Origin: a virus | IMG/VR virus record: IMGVR_UViG_3300030430_004164 | Location: 1 to 34,763 of that record | Length of the DNA: 34,763 bases | Direction: 5' to 3' (one strand) | In this document: one piece after another, positions 12,834-19,934 of the stretch | How the letters are laid out: each line of letters begins with the position of its first letter | Position numbering within the stretch: the first letter of the stretch is position 1 | Notes under the pieces: model-generated | Told to the model about the DNA's origin: nothing | Databases searched by the model: none | The model's input: only the letters and a program-made list of their open reading frames with translations | Translations under genes and position numbers: made by a program

Positions 12834-12922
12834 GTAAGAAACTAAAATCTTTTTTAACTGATCTTAAATATATTTTATTTTTTGTTATGATTTTAATTTT
12901 ATTTGCAGTTGCTTATTTGTAA
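12830..12922 (+). CDS. Single-span membrane micropeptide, 30 aa
   Basis: A 30-residue frame starting MSKKLKSFLTDLKYILFFVM and ending in a hydrophobic run, i.e. a basic N-terminus followed by one membrane helix. The ATG overlaps the previous micropeptide stop (ATGA), and the stop overlaps the 3' end of the opposing gene at 12913-13188 by 10 bp. The coupled start next to another membrane micropeptide is the main support; a frame this short could be chance. Confidence 0.45.
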   Translation: MSKKLKSFLTDLKYILFFVMILILFAVAYL

Positions 12923-13188
12923 GTATTTATTATTTTCATAACCGTATCAACCTCAACACCACTCATTTTGATGTTGAATAGGTACAGAGACAAGACGGTA
13001 ACATAGTGAATTAATTGATTTGTGTTCATTATGTTACCGTTTTTTATTTGCATGTGCTCGTGGCCTATTCCATGATCTTTTAAATTATGATCAATACAAC
13101 CGTTATTGTTTTTTACTAACTCATATAACTTCCAAACTGTCTCAACTTCAGTTATTGGTATATCAAGAAAAGTTCTTGTTCTTGGCAT
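12913..13188 (-). CDS. Hypothetical protein, 91 aa, last gene of the replication operon
   Basis: A soluble, helical protein with TEVETVWKLYELVKNNNG and two histidine-containing stretches (HNLKDHGIGHEHMQ). The His spacing is suggestive of metal binding, but no known motif is matched. It shares TAATG with the previous gene, so it is translated as part of the replication operon, and it converges with the early cassette, overlapping it by 10 bp with no visible terminator between. The function is unknown. Confidence 0.62.
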   Translation of the reverse strand: MPRTRTFLDIPITEVETVWKLYELVKNNNGCIDHNLKDHGIGHEHMQIKNGNIMNTNQLIHYVTVLSLYLFNIKMSGVEVDTVMKIINTYK

Positions 13189-13655
13189 TATCTGATGTTG
13201 AAAAACTTACTTAATTGATCAAGAGCATTTCTTAATTCATTCATCGTTCTTCTTTTATTGTTATACTTCTTATCAAACTCACTAGCAGAAAAGCCATATA
13301 TGACTATATGCTGGACTATCGAAAATAACTTGCTATCAAGATGTTTACATATATCCATATAAGACGAAAAACTGATATCTTGATTTTGCATACGTCCTTG
13401 TATTAAAGAATCAGAATTGTAACTTGATATAAGTCTTTTTGACGTTTGTTCATAAATTGCATATAGATATAAAGCAGTATTATACTGTCTATCGTCAATG
13501 AGGCCTCTCTGATAATAACGATCAATTATCGTTTGTGTAAGTATACGTCTTCTTTTTTTACTTCCAGCAACTATTGATATATCTTCATCTTTATATATAT
13601 CGTCTTTCTTTATACGTATATCTATACCAAAATCTGATTTCTCTATATCTTTCAT
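13188..13655 (-). CDS. Hypothetical protein with DUF6456-like C-terminal region
   Basis: A 155-residue basic helical protein. The N-terminal third is charged (IRIKKDDIYKDED, then GSKKRRRILTQTIIDRYYQ). The C-terminal part IVIYGFSASEFDKKYNNKRR followed by TMNELRNALDQLSKFF resembles the terminal region of DUF6456-type proteins of alphaproteobacteria and their phages, which look like small DNA-binding regulators. The resemblance is from memory and limited. The ATG is 3 bp after the upstream stop, without a strong ribosome-binding site, suggesting coupled translation. A regulatory or host-modulating role is speculative. Confidence 0.55.
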   Translation of the reverse strand: MKDIEKSDFGIDIRIKKDDIYKDEDISIVAGSKKRRRILTQTIIDRYYQRGLIDDRQYNTALYLYAIYEQTSKRLISSYNSDSLIQGRMQNQDISFSSYMDICKHLDSKLFSIVQHIVIYGFSASEFDKKYNNKRRTMNELRNALDQLSKFFNIR

Positions 13656-13658
13656 ATA

Positions 13659-14030
13659 CTACTTTGGATCAAGAATTTTTGATAGATCGATACCATCGCT
13701 CCGGGAGTGTGCATGTTTCTTATCTTGTTTTACATGTTCCTCTGATGTGCAAGCACCATATAATTTCAAATAATTTATTGCATCAACGACAGTATCTTCA
13801 TCATATATGTTCATATCATCTCGAGCTAATTTTAGCTCTACCATAAGTCTTGCAGCAGTAGATGGTTTTATTTTTTCACCAAGAACAAAGCTAAATCTTG
13901 CAGCAATTCGTTCGTGTAATTCGTAGAAATCGCCATAGGCTTGGCCTCTTTCTTCAATCAATTTGTCTGATTGTTCACCAAATTTATTTGGTGATTTCTT
14001 TTCTGTATATCTAAAAGGGTACGTCTTCAT
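13659..14030 (-). CDS. MazG-like / DUF6378 protein
   Basis: About 123 residues. The pattern LIEERGQAYGDFYELHERIA, then STAARLMVELKLARDDM, then EDTVVDAINYLKLYGA matches the phage DUF6378 type, a helical family related in layout to MazG-like nucleotide pyrophosphohydrolases (ERG..YGD...; LM...KLAR; D...D...YL). If active it would act on nucleotides, either balancing pools or lowering (p)ppGpp-type signals, but the acidic metal-binding pattern of true MazG is only partly seen. The start at 14030 uses GGAG at 9 nt and lies inside the end of the preceding gene, whose final codons encode the SSB-type tail. Confidence 0.75.
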   Translation of the reverse strand: MKTYPFRYTEKKSPNKFGEQSDKLIEERGQAYGDFYELHERIAARFSFVLGEKIKPSTAARLMVELKLARDDMNIYDEDTVVDAINYLKLYGACTSEEHVKQDKKHAHSRSDGIDLSKILDPK

Positions 14031-14631
14031 CAAAATCATCTCCTATTGTTGTTTCAGTTTCTTCTATTTGCACAACCTTTGCTGGAATATCTTTTTTACT
14101 AAATACTTCTTTTGCTTTAAGTATATCTTGATATTCGATCAACATAAGGCCGATCTCCTCGAGTGATAGCATTATATCAATTTGTTCGTCTAATGCTTTT
14201 GCACTTCGTAAATCTTCAACAGTTTTTGCTATACCAACTTTTTTACCTTTTGTATATGTAATCCAGATATCTGGTTGAGGCCTCAAGTTGTTATCAATAC
14301 AATATTTATCTAATGCTTTGAGTCCTCTTTGACAAATCTCACTACGTATTTTTATTAGATTGACGTGCTCTTTGTCAGTTACGTGATTACCGTCTGGTGA
14401 CCAATTGACAACATATCGAAACTTCTGTAAGGCTTTATAAAAACGATCTGCTATATCTTTGTCAGCAATTTCAGTTATCCGTTCATATCCGTATATATCG
14501 TCATACCGTTTTTGTAGTTTCATATATTCCGATATATGTTCCCATTGTGGGGTGTGCTGATGTACGGCTACACCGATATATACATGTCTGTTAGAGAAGT
14601 AATCATAATCGTTTATATTTTTTAGTGTCAT
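14011..14631 (-). CDS. Replication-associated protein with SSB-type C-terminal peptide
   Basis: A 206-residue, mostly alpha/beta protein of unrecognised family whose last residues are GDDFDEDVPF. Bacterial single-strand-binding proteins end in nearly the same acidic peptide (DFDDDIPF in E. coli), the docking tail for primase, exonuclease I, RecO, PriA and others. The body contains no obvious OB-fold signature (there are YVVNWSPDGNHV, IRSEICQRGLKALDKYC and WITYTKGKKVGIAK). The start at 14631 is set by GGGAG at 7 nt and an ATGA overlap with the upstream 44-residue gene; a longer frame adds 28 unlikely residues. It lies beside the PrimPol-helicase. It could be a divergent phage SSB or an adaptor recruiting host SSB partners. 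Confidence 0.72.
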   Translation of the reverse strand: MTLKNINDYDYFSNRHVYIGVAVHQHTPQWEHISEYMKLQKRYDDIYGYERITEIADKDIADRFYKALQKFRYVVNWSPDGNHVTDKEHVNLIKIRSEICQRGLKALDKYCIDNNLRPQPDIWITYTKGKKVGIAKTVEDLRSAKALDEQIDIMLSLEEIGLMLIEYQDILKAKEVFSKKDIPAKVVQIEETETTIGDDFDEDVPF

Positions 14632-14762
14632 ATACATACTCCGGGAGCGAGTTGCAATCGAATACGGTAGTAGTAGTGTTGTACCCTTATATAGGGTACT
14701 ACACACGCACTCCACGTATTCACACGTTTACTACAAATAATCTTTTTTATTTTGTCAGTCAT
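14628..14762 (-). CDS. Small basic protein, 44 aa
   Basis: Forty-four residues starting MTDKIKKIICSKRVNTWSAC, aromatic and basic in the middle (VQHYYYRIRLQL). AGGAGG lies 5 nt before its ATG, the strongest Shine-Dalgarno in this operon, and the stop overlaps the next ATG (ATGA), so it is very likely translated. Its coding sequence contains a 7-bp inverted repeat at 14681-14699. It may matter mainly as a coupling leader for the SSB-tail protein. It has no recognised family. Confidence 0.58.
   Translation of the reverse strand: MTDKIKKIICSKRVNTWSACVVPYIRVQHYYYRIRLQLAPGVCI
14681..14699. repeat. Inverted repeat GTACCCT/AGGGTAC inside the 44-aa gene
   Basis: GTACCCT (14681-14687) and AGGGTAC (14693-14699) are perfect inverted copies around a TATAT centre. 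It lies about 50 bp upstream of the ribosome-binding site of the SSB-tail gene. It could form an mRNA hairpin or bind a dimeric protein. No further evidence is available. Confidence 0.5.
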
Positions 14763-14811
14763 AAAATCCTCCTCATTCGTTGCTGACCCTTGCTTTCCGT
14801 CATTTTGTTGG

Positions 14812-14825
14812 TAGTAAATTTACTA
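14812..14825. promoter_or_regulatory. 14-bp perfect palindrome, candidate operator
   Basis: TAGTAAATTTACTA is a perfect palindrome in the 71-bp gap between the PrimPol-helicase stop and the 44-residue gene, one of the few gaps in this operon. Palindromes of this size are typical binding sites of dimeric regulators, though AT-rich sequence produces some by chance. No clear promoter boxes could be assigned next to it. Confidence 0.4.
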
Positions 14826-14833
14826 ACGAATTA

Positions 14834-16942
14834 CTACTCCCAATCATTCAGTGTCTTTTCGCCTAGTTTTATTACCTTTACCGTGTTATTTTTTCTGTAA
14901 TTTTTGGGGTCAACCTTGATTGCTGACATATTCTTTTCGACTAATAAATCATTTTTCAACCACGTTGTGACCATTCTTTTCATCTTTGTTCGTGTAACGG
15001 GTGCATCAAAATCCATATCGAGGTAGTCGGATATAAACTCATGTACACTCATCTTATATTCATTCCGTGTTACCCGTATGTTACTCATCAAATGCAATTC
15101 CGAATCACCGATAGCTTTATGTAATAAACGTAATTTATCCATTGTGATCCCATCAAAAGCTGATGGTGGTGTGTATGCTTGACACACGGCAATCCAATCT
15201 TCTTGTGGCAGTTGCACTCCGATCTTTTGATACCATATCTTTTTGTCAAGTGGCCGTGACAAGTTGTGCTTTCCTCCTGGCTCAAGTGCAAAGAAGTCAA
15301 TATAATTATCCAAGCCAAGGTTTTCTCCCTCTGACTTTGACATCTTAGTAAGAACACGTGCTGAACGTACTGCACCGATCAAACTTGATCCACCTCTAGC
15401 ATCTTCAACCGTTACGTCCGTGTTGGCATTGATCTTCCGTGTATGGTGGACAATCTCAATGCAACAGTTTGTAACGTCTGCAAGCATACTTAATGCCTTA
15501 CCCAACGTCCTAAAGTTTTCAACCGACTCAGAGCTTGTGTGCATGTTGGCCAATGGGTCAAGGATCAATAAGTCTATATCGTTTTTTGTGATCTCATCTT
15601 GCAGTTGCTCAAAGGCATGGTCATTGATCAAACCGTTATCTCCGATCATCAGTAGTAACTCCATATCACGACCACTGCCAATATGAAAGTGCTCGAGTTC
15701 TGATTGATCGATCTCATAATACTGACATAAAGCCAGCACCCGTCTTTCGATCTCATCTCGTGGGTCTTCAGAATTAAAGTATAATACCTTGCATTTTTTT
15801 ATGGGTTGTACGTTCAACAAGTTCCGTCCCGTGACCATGGCCAAGGCCTCCGTAACGGCTAGTGTACTCTTACCAAGTCCTCCGGGAGAAACGGTCAAGG
15901 TGCAGTATGACTTGATGTAGTGGTTGGAATACAGAAACTCACGTTTTGGTATGGTCATGGGGTCTTTATGCTGCCACCGTGTAAATAAGTTGCCACCGTT
16001 TTTACTTTTTGTGATGATTGGTTTTGCTGCCGTCTTTTCATAACCTTTTTCTCGAGCTCCTTTTATGGCTATATCAACCTCTTTGTCTGTGTCTGCTTGT
16101 GAGTAGCCTGGAAGAGTGATGTTGAACAGTGCCATGTGTATCTCTTTATCCGTGCACCCTTGTGCTACAAGTGATCCTACCACTCGTATCATATTGTCGT
16201 GCCAATCCACTCCAGAACGTATTTGATTGAGTGATTGTTGTATGTCAAGACGTTGGCCAGCAGACATATCTCCTAAATTGACGGCGAAGTTTTGAGAGGT
16301 ACTTTGGTATGGAAAAAACTTTTTAAGGGTCTCTACGGTCTTTATATCGCTCCGATAATTGGTAAATTTACTGATTTCGACTACTCGACCCTTGATTTCT
16401 TTATTTTTGGTGGGATAATTTATTGTGCCAGACAAACGTAAAATACGGCTTGGGTTGTGTACTGACGGATCACTTTCGATCTTTTGTGCTATACCTTTCT
16501 GTATATTTGTCCACGTCTCCATATCATAACACGGCTCGTTGAGTTCAAAGTATATATGGCCACGAACAGGCTTTTGTCCCGTATATACCCCAAAATTACC
16601 TTTAAGTTCTGAAAATATTTTGTTGACGTTCCTAACGCTCTCAACGGTATCACAATCACAAAAGCAGAAAAAACTTGCTATGATATCTTGATCCGTTGCA
16701 GAACGTCCGTTTGATCGACTCGATATTGGATTGACTGTTATGTATACATTGTATTTTTCTGCATTGTTTTTGCATGCAAACTTGATTGCATCGTCTATCT
16801 GTGATCGTTTGAATTTTTGATTATGTGGCTCAAAGTTTTCTTTGATACACCGTATCTCAAAATATGGATCATCGACAAGTTCATTCCAACGACTTGTTAT
16901 CTTCTTTATATGTCTCTCTATATCGTCTACGTTATACTGCAT
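14834..16942 (-). CDS. Bifunctional primase-helicase (PrimPol + RecA-like ATPase)
   Basis: About 702 residues. The N-terminal half looks like a RepB/AEP-type PrimPol: FCFCDCD (the DxD metal motif, about residues 92-98), GHIYF (catalytic His), and SRILRLSGTINYP. The C-terminal half is a RepA-like hexameric helicase of the RecA fold, with Walker A (PGGLGKSTLA, about 353), Walker B (DLLILDPLAN), and a motif with HHTRK followed by EDARGGSSLIGAVRSARV. Together they would prime and unwind phage DNA. The start is at 16942 (ATG with GGAAG upstream), overlapping the methyltransferase by 11 bp; a longer frame opens with TTG. No DNA polymerase is encoded in the window, so it probably works with the host polymerase. 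Confidence 0.88.
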   Translation of the reverse strand: MQYNVDDIERHIKKITSRWNELVDDPYFEIRCIKENFEPHNQKFKRSQIDDAIKFACKNNAEKYNVYITVNPISSRSNGRSATDQDIIASFFCFCDCDTVESVRNVNKIFSELKGNFGVYTGQKPVRGHIYFELNEPCYDMETWTNIQKGIAQKIESDPSVHNPSRILRLSGTINYPTKNKEIKGRVVEISKFTNYRSDIKTVETLKKFFPYQSTSQNFAVNLGDMSAGQRLDIQQSLNQIRSGVDWHDNMIRVVGSLVAQGCTDKEIHMALFNITLPGYSQADTDKEVDIAIKGAREKGYEKTAAKPIITKSKNGGNLFTRWQHKDPMTIPKREFLYSNHYIKSYCTLTVSPGGLGKSTLAVTEALAMVTGRNLLNVQPIKKCKVLYFNSEDPRDEIERRVLALCQYYEIDQSELEHFHIGSGRDMELLLMIGDNGLINDHAFEQLQDEITKNDIDLLILDPLANMHTSSESVENFRTLGKALSMLADVTNCCIEIVHHTRKINANTDVTVEDARGGSSLIGAVRSARVLTKMSKSEGENLGLDNYIDFFALEPGGKHNLSRPLDKKIWYQKIGVQLPQEDWIAVCQAYTPPSAFDGITMDKLRLLHKAIGDSELHLMSNIRVTRNEYKMSVHEFISDYLDMDFDAPVTRTKMKRMVTTWLKNDLLVEKNMSAIKVDPKNYRKNNTVKVIKLGEKTLNDWE

Positions 16943-18140
16943 TGACTTCCATGTTTTTGAGTATATGTTTGATAACTTCAATCGTCCAACCGTTGCCAAT
17001 CATTTTAAAACGTTGGGTCTTTGATACACCCTCCGTATAATTATCTGGCAACGTCTGTAGCCGTTCACATTCGATAGGTGTCAGTTGTCTATAGTGTATA
17101 CCCTTGACAATGTGGTGGTTTGTCTCCCACGATGATATAGTTACTGTTGGACTTTTCTCATCTAATCCTCTCACACCGCCTTTATTTGCACCACGTGGCC
17201 TTTGTTTTAGTACAACTTTCGGTATTGATGATTGTGTTGCTGTTAGTGTGTTTGATGGTTTCTCTGGTTTCCGTATACGATCTTGTTGTTGATTTGGATA
17301 TGCACCTTCACGATTCATTTGATAATAATTTTCTTTCTCATCAATAGAAACTTTTAGCTGACGGTTGCCGCCTTGTTGAGTGTGCACAGTTGGACTCTTA
17401 CCCATAGGACTATATACTCTTTTCATAATATCTAATCCTTTAAAATCAGTGGCGGTTGCTACTTGCATCGGTTTACTTACGAAACCTTCTGTGTGTCCTT
17501 TCCACATCGTAGCTAACAATGTGCTTGATTTTTCATCTACAGACTTGATCATCTCGTATCTCTGTTTCTCATTGTGTGTTTTGTGTAACCAATCTGGCAG
17601 TTCTTCTTTTGGCTTAAAAGATTGTGTGTCGTCTAATATATCTCCAAGCACGAGGCCTCGCTCCTCTGGCTGCAAAATGTTTGGTATGTTAGTCCAATAC
17701 AGACGTACTCTATTCTGTGCAGAAACAAGTGAGCTGTTAATTTTTATTGGTTTGACACCAACATAATCACTGATCACATCTTGACATTCTTGTTTCATAC
17801 GAACGTTTTCAAGCAAAAAGTATCGAGGTTTTACTTTTTTTAATATTCGTGCAAACTCAAAAAACAATTTACTTCTAGGATCATCAAAGTTCAGCCGTTG
17901 TCCAGCGAAGCTGAAACCTTGACACGGACTGCCACCTAACAACAAATCAATCTGTGGTAAATCTGTACCTTTTACTGTTCTTACATCTCCGAGTTGTATT
18001 GTATTCGGAAAGTTTTTCTGTGCTATTTGAATAGCATATTTATCTATCTCACTTGCATAATATGTATCAACCTTGATCCCTAACTCGTGTAAGGCTTGCT
18101 GCCCACACGACATACCGTCAAACAAACTTAAAACGTTCAT
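16932..18140 (-). CDS. DNA (cytosine-5) methyltransferase
   Basis: A 402-residue C5 methyltransferase with the standard motif order: motif I LSLFDGMSCG (about 4-13), motif IV with the catalytic Cys in GGSPCQGFSFAG (about 69-80), motif VI FLLENVRM (ENV at about 111-113), motif VIII AQNRVRLYW, a variable region of about 170 residues carrying target recognition, then IX/X in RQLTPIECERLQTLPDNYTE and FKMIGNGWTIEVI. All catalytic motifs look intact. Replication-operon placement suggests it methylates new phage DNA, probably to escape host restriction. The start follows AGGAG at 6 nt. The target sequence is unknown. Confidence 0.93.
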   Translation of the reverse strand: MNVLSLFDGMSCGQQALHELGIKVDTYYASEIDKYAIQIAQKNFPNTIQLGDVRTVKGTDLPQIDLLLGGSPCQGFSFAGQRLNFDDPRSKLFFEFARILKKVKPRYFLLENVRMKQECQDVISDYVGVKPIKINSSLVSAQNRVRLYWTNIPNILQPEERGLVLGDILDDTQSFKPKEELPDWLHKTHNEKQRYEMIKSVDEKSSTLLATMWKGHTEGFVSKPMQVATATDFKGLDIMKRVYSPMGKSPTVHTQQGGNRQLKVSIDEKENYYQMNREGAYPNQQQDRIRKPEKPSNTLTATQSSIPKVVLKQRPRGANKGGVRGLDEKSPTVTISSWETNHHIVKGIHYRQLTPIECERLQTLPDNYTEGVSKTQRFKMIGNGWTIEVIKHILKNMEVNAV

Positions 18141-18346
18141 TAATTTCTCCTACTAAATAACTCATACCATTCATCACAATTCTCACAAATATAATAGCTA
18201 ACATAATCAAAATCCATATTTTCTTCGTAATATTCACTCTCATCTTTACGGAAGTCCCCAAAGAAACGAAGACTTCCGTTACATGTTTCACAACGTTTGC
18301 CAACATCGACCTCCTCTTTTTTGTTAACCATTGTAAATATTTTCAA
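18140..18346 (-). CDS. Small zinc-ribbon-like protein
   Basis: Up to 68 residues with two cysteine pairs, KRCETCNGSLRF and ICENCDEWYELF, about 30 residues apart, which fits a one-zinc ribbon. The middle is very acidic and aromatic (DESEYYEENMDFDYVSYY). The start is uncertain: a TTG at 18346 has GGAAG about 10 nt upstream and overlaps the previous stop, while an ATG at 18331 lacks a ribosome-binding site. It shares its final base with the methyltransferase ATG. It probably binds a protein or nucleic acid; no enzyme motif is present. Confidence 0.62.
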   Translation of the reverse strand: MKIFTMVNKKEEVDVGKRCETCNGSLRFFGDFRKDESEYYEENMDFDYVSYYICENCDEWYELFSRRN

Positions 18347-18948
18347 AATTCGATTACTTCCGTGAGTTCATCGTTCTCTTTTGGGTCAGCTTGTTGTCCT
18401 TGATTGTCTAAATCTAATGGAAATGGCCTTTCTACCCAATCAACAACCTCAAGTTTTGGCACTGACGTGCTACCCACTTCAAACTTGACTAACTCAGCAC
18501 CAACAAGTTTGACAAGTGGCAACGGTGATTTTTTCTTGGAATCTGTATTTTTGCCAAATGTTTTGACAAGATTTTTGAAACCGTGCATAACGGCATAACC
18601 AGATTGTATCCAAAGAACAATTTCATCTCCAGCCAAGGCCGTCATTGAGAAACCTTTTTTCCATGTGTTGCTGTCTGCTCCACCCGGTTTTGGTTTCCAT
18701 TCTGTCAGTGTGTCGTTCCACTGCCATTGACTGCTATTGTTGGCAAATGCTTGATAGCCTGTCTTCATATTGTAGATATCAAGGATTATGCCCTTTTTCT
18801 TGATGAGATCACAAGTTTTCTTCTCTCCATCATCAATGATATAAAAATTGTTTTTATCAATCTCACCATCTTCTGTGCCCTTTGCCGACCACTTCAAGAT
18901 ACCATCAATACGATTGTTATCTTCTTCTAAATTTATTTCAAACGTCAT
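18343..18948 (-). CDS. Putative single-stranded-DNA-binding protein, 201 aa
   Basis: A protein with an N-terminal beta-rich domain (GILKWSAKGTEDGEI; NNFYIIDDGEKK) and aromatic, glycine-containing strands (SQWQWNDTLTEWKPKPGGAD, then GDEIVLWIQSGYAV). It has a basic linker (FGKNTDSKKKSPLPLVKL) and a C-terminal tail that is acidic and ends in Phe (ENDELTEVIEF), the arrangement of phage ssDNA-binding proteins such as T7 gp2.5. It sits directly after a RecB/Cas4-like nuclease, as ssDNA-binding or annealing proteins often do. No family signature is clear, so the call rests on fold style, tail and neighbourhood. AAAGGAG precedes the ATG at 6 nt. Confidence 0.5.
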   Translation of the reverse strand: MTFEINLEEDNNRIDGILKWSAKGTEDGEIDKNNFYIIDDGEKKTCDLIKKKGIILDIYNMKTGYQAFANNSSQWQWNDTLTEWKPKPGGADSNTWKKGFSMTALAGDEIVLWIQSGYAVMHGFKNLVKTFGKNTDSKKKSPLPLVKLVGAELVKFEVGSTSVPKLEVVDWVERPFPLDLDNQGQQADPKENDELTEVIEF

Positions 18949-18951
18949 ATT

Positions 18952-19728
18952 TTACTCCTTTGTATTATAAAATTTTTTAAGTTCATCTTCACCACTCCAA
19001 TAAAAATTATCGTATATTGGTATACACTTACGTGCTTGCTCTGGTGTCATGTGATTGCAAAAATTATCCATCTGTCTGACAATATTTTTTGCATCTTCCA
19101 TTATGTCAACTGCATTACCGTGCTCATAGAAAGCCGATTTTTTGTTAGTGACATAAAGAAACTCTACTGAATAGTTGCTACGTGCCATCTTATATATGGC
19201 TCTTTGTAGTTGATGTTCTGCTGACATTTTTGGTTGGAGTGCATTTGTCGTTTTTAGGTCAACGATCTTACCATCTGGGAATACAAAATCGAGGTAACCT
19301 ATTGCATCAATTTTTTTGTCACCATCAACTATCTCATAACTAATGAGTTGTTGCTTGTCATCTTCGTCAAATATAGGTACACCATACGGCTCAAGTGCTT
19401 GGCACGACAGCTCAATCATGGGCCTTAAATTTTTGTATTCTTTTGACTCTTGTGGGTCTAATATAAAATATTCAGCCATAAAATTGTCTTGTGCTTTTTC
19501 GATAGCTTGATCAAGTGTCAATTCGTTAGTCAATACTTCTTTTACTGCTTGTTCAACAAGTGTACCACGTGTCATTTGTTGGCTACCACTACCACGTATG
19601 CCGTAGCCGTAAGCCATGATAAACATAGACAAATTATTCCTAAATAAATTTATTTTGCTTGCTGAGACGTTGGGTTGAAAACCTTTACCGTGATCAACCC
19701 ACTTTTGCAAACCTTTGTAATTTTCCAT
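18952..19728 (-). CDS. PD-(D/E)XK nuclease (RecB/Cas4-like)
   Basis: A 258-residue nuclease of the RecB/Cas4 kind. The core is visible as GYLDFVFPDGKIVDLKTT, with the conserved Asp, the D-L-K catalytic strand, and the following QLQRAIYKMA helix providing the Q.....Y motif. The N-terminus has QKWVDHGKGFQPNVSASKIN (the SxS..n.f segment common in such phage exonucleases), then GTLVEQAVKEVL, matching the first helix with its His/Glu metal position. It probably processes DNA ends for recombination together with the putative ssDNA-binding protein downstream. The ATG at 19728 follows AGGAGG at 4 nt and overlaps the HTH-gene stop. Confidence 0.85.
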   Translation of the reverse strand: MENYKGLQKWVDHGKGFQPNVSASKINLFRNNLSMFIMAYGYGIRGSGSQQMTRGTLVEQAVKEVLTNELTLDQAIEKAQDNFMAEYFILDPQESKEYKNLRPMIELSCQALEPYGVPIFDEDDKQQLISYEIVDGDKKIDAIGYLDFVFPDGKIVDLKTTNALQPKMSAEHQLQRAIYKMARSNYSVEFLYVTNKKSAFYEHGNAVDIMEDAKNIVRQMDNFCNHMTPEQARKCIPIYDNFYWSGEDELKKFYNTKE

Positions 19729-19934
19729 CAAACCTCCTCATAAAAATCAGCAATTGTTACCTTGCCCTCCGTCTCTTCTATAATTCTTTTCATAATATTT
19801 GGTCTTGGTATAGAAGTTTTGTTCCCGCCTTTTTTGCCACAATAATCATATACAGAACGTCTGCCTACACCAATTTTTTCTGCAAAATCTTGCACTGAGA
19901 CGTTCTGCTCGTTTAGATAATCTTCTAACTTCAT
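19728..19934 (-). CDS. Small helix-turn-helix regulator (Cro/excisionase-like)
   Basis: A 68-residue protein whose segment VQDFAEKIGVGRRSVYDYCG is a good helix-turn-helix, preceded by MKLEDYLNEQNVS and followed by RPNIMKRIIEETEGKVTIAD FYEEV, the layout of XRE/Cro-type repressors. It is encoded directly after the integrase, sharing TAATG with its stop, so the two are coupled. It could be a Cro-like regulator of the divergent promoters at 21.03-21.10 kb or a recombination directionality factor. It is the only clear HTH protein in the genome apart from the possible small terminase. Confidence 0.75.
   Translation of the reverse strand: MKLEDYLNEQNVSVQDFAEKIGVGRRSVYDYCGKKGGNKTSIPRPNIMKRIIEETEGKVTIADFYEEV

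Noticed and set aside
14759-14803. 14-codon frame ending in ATGA at the start of the 44-aa gene
   Set aside because: It has no ribosome-binding site. A leader peptide is possible but cannot be supported.
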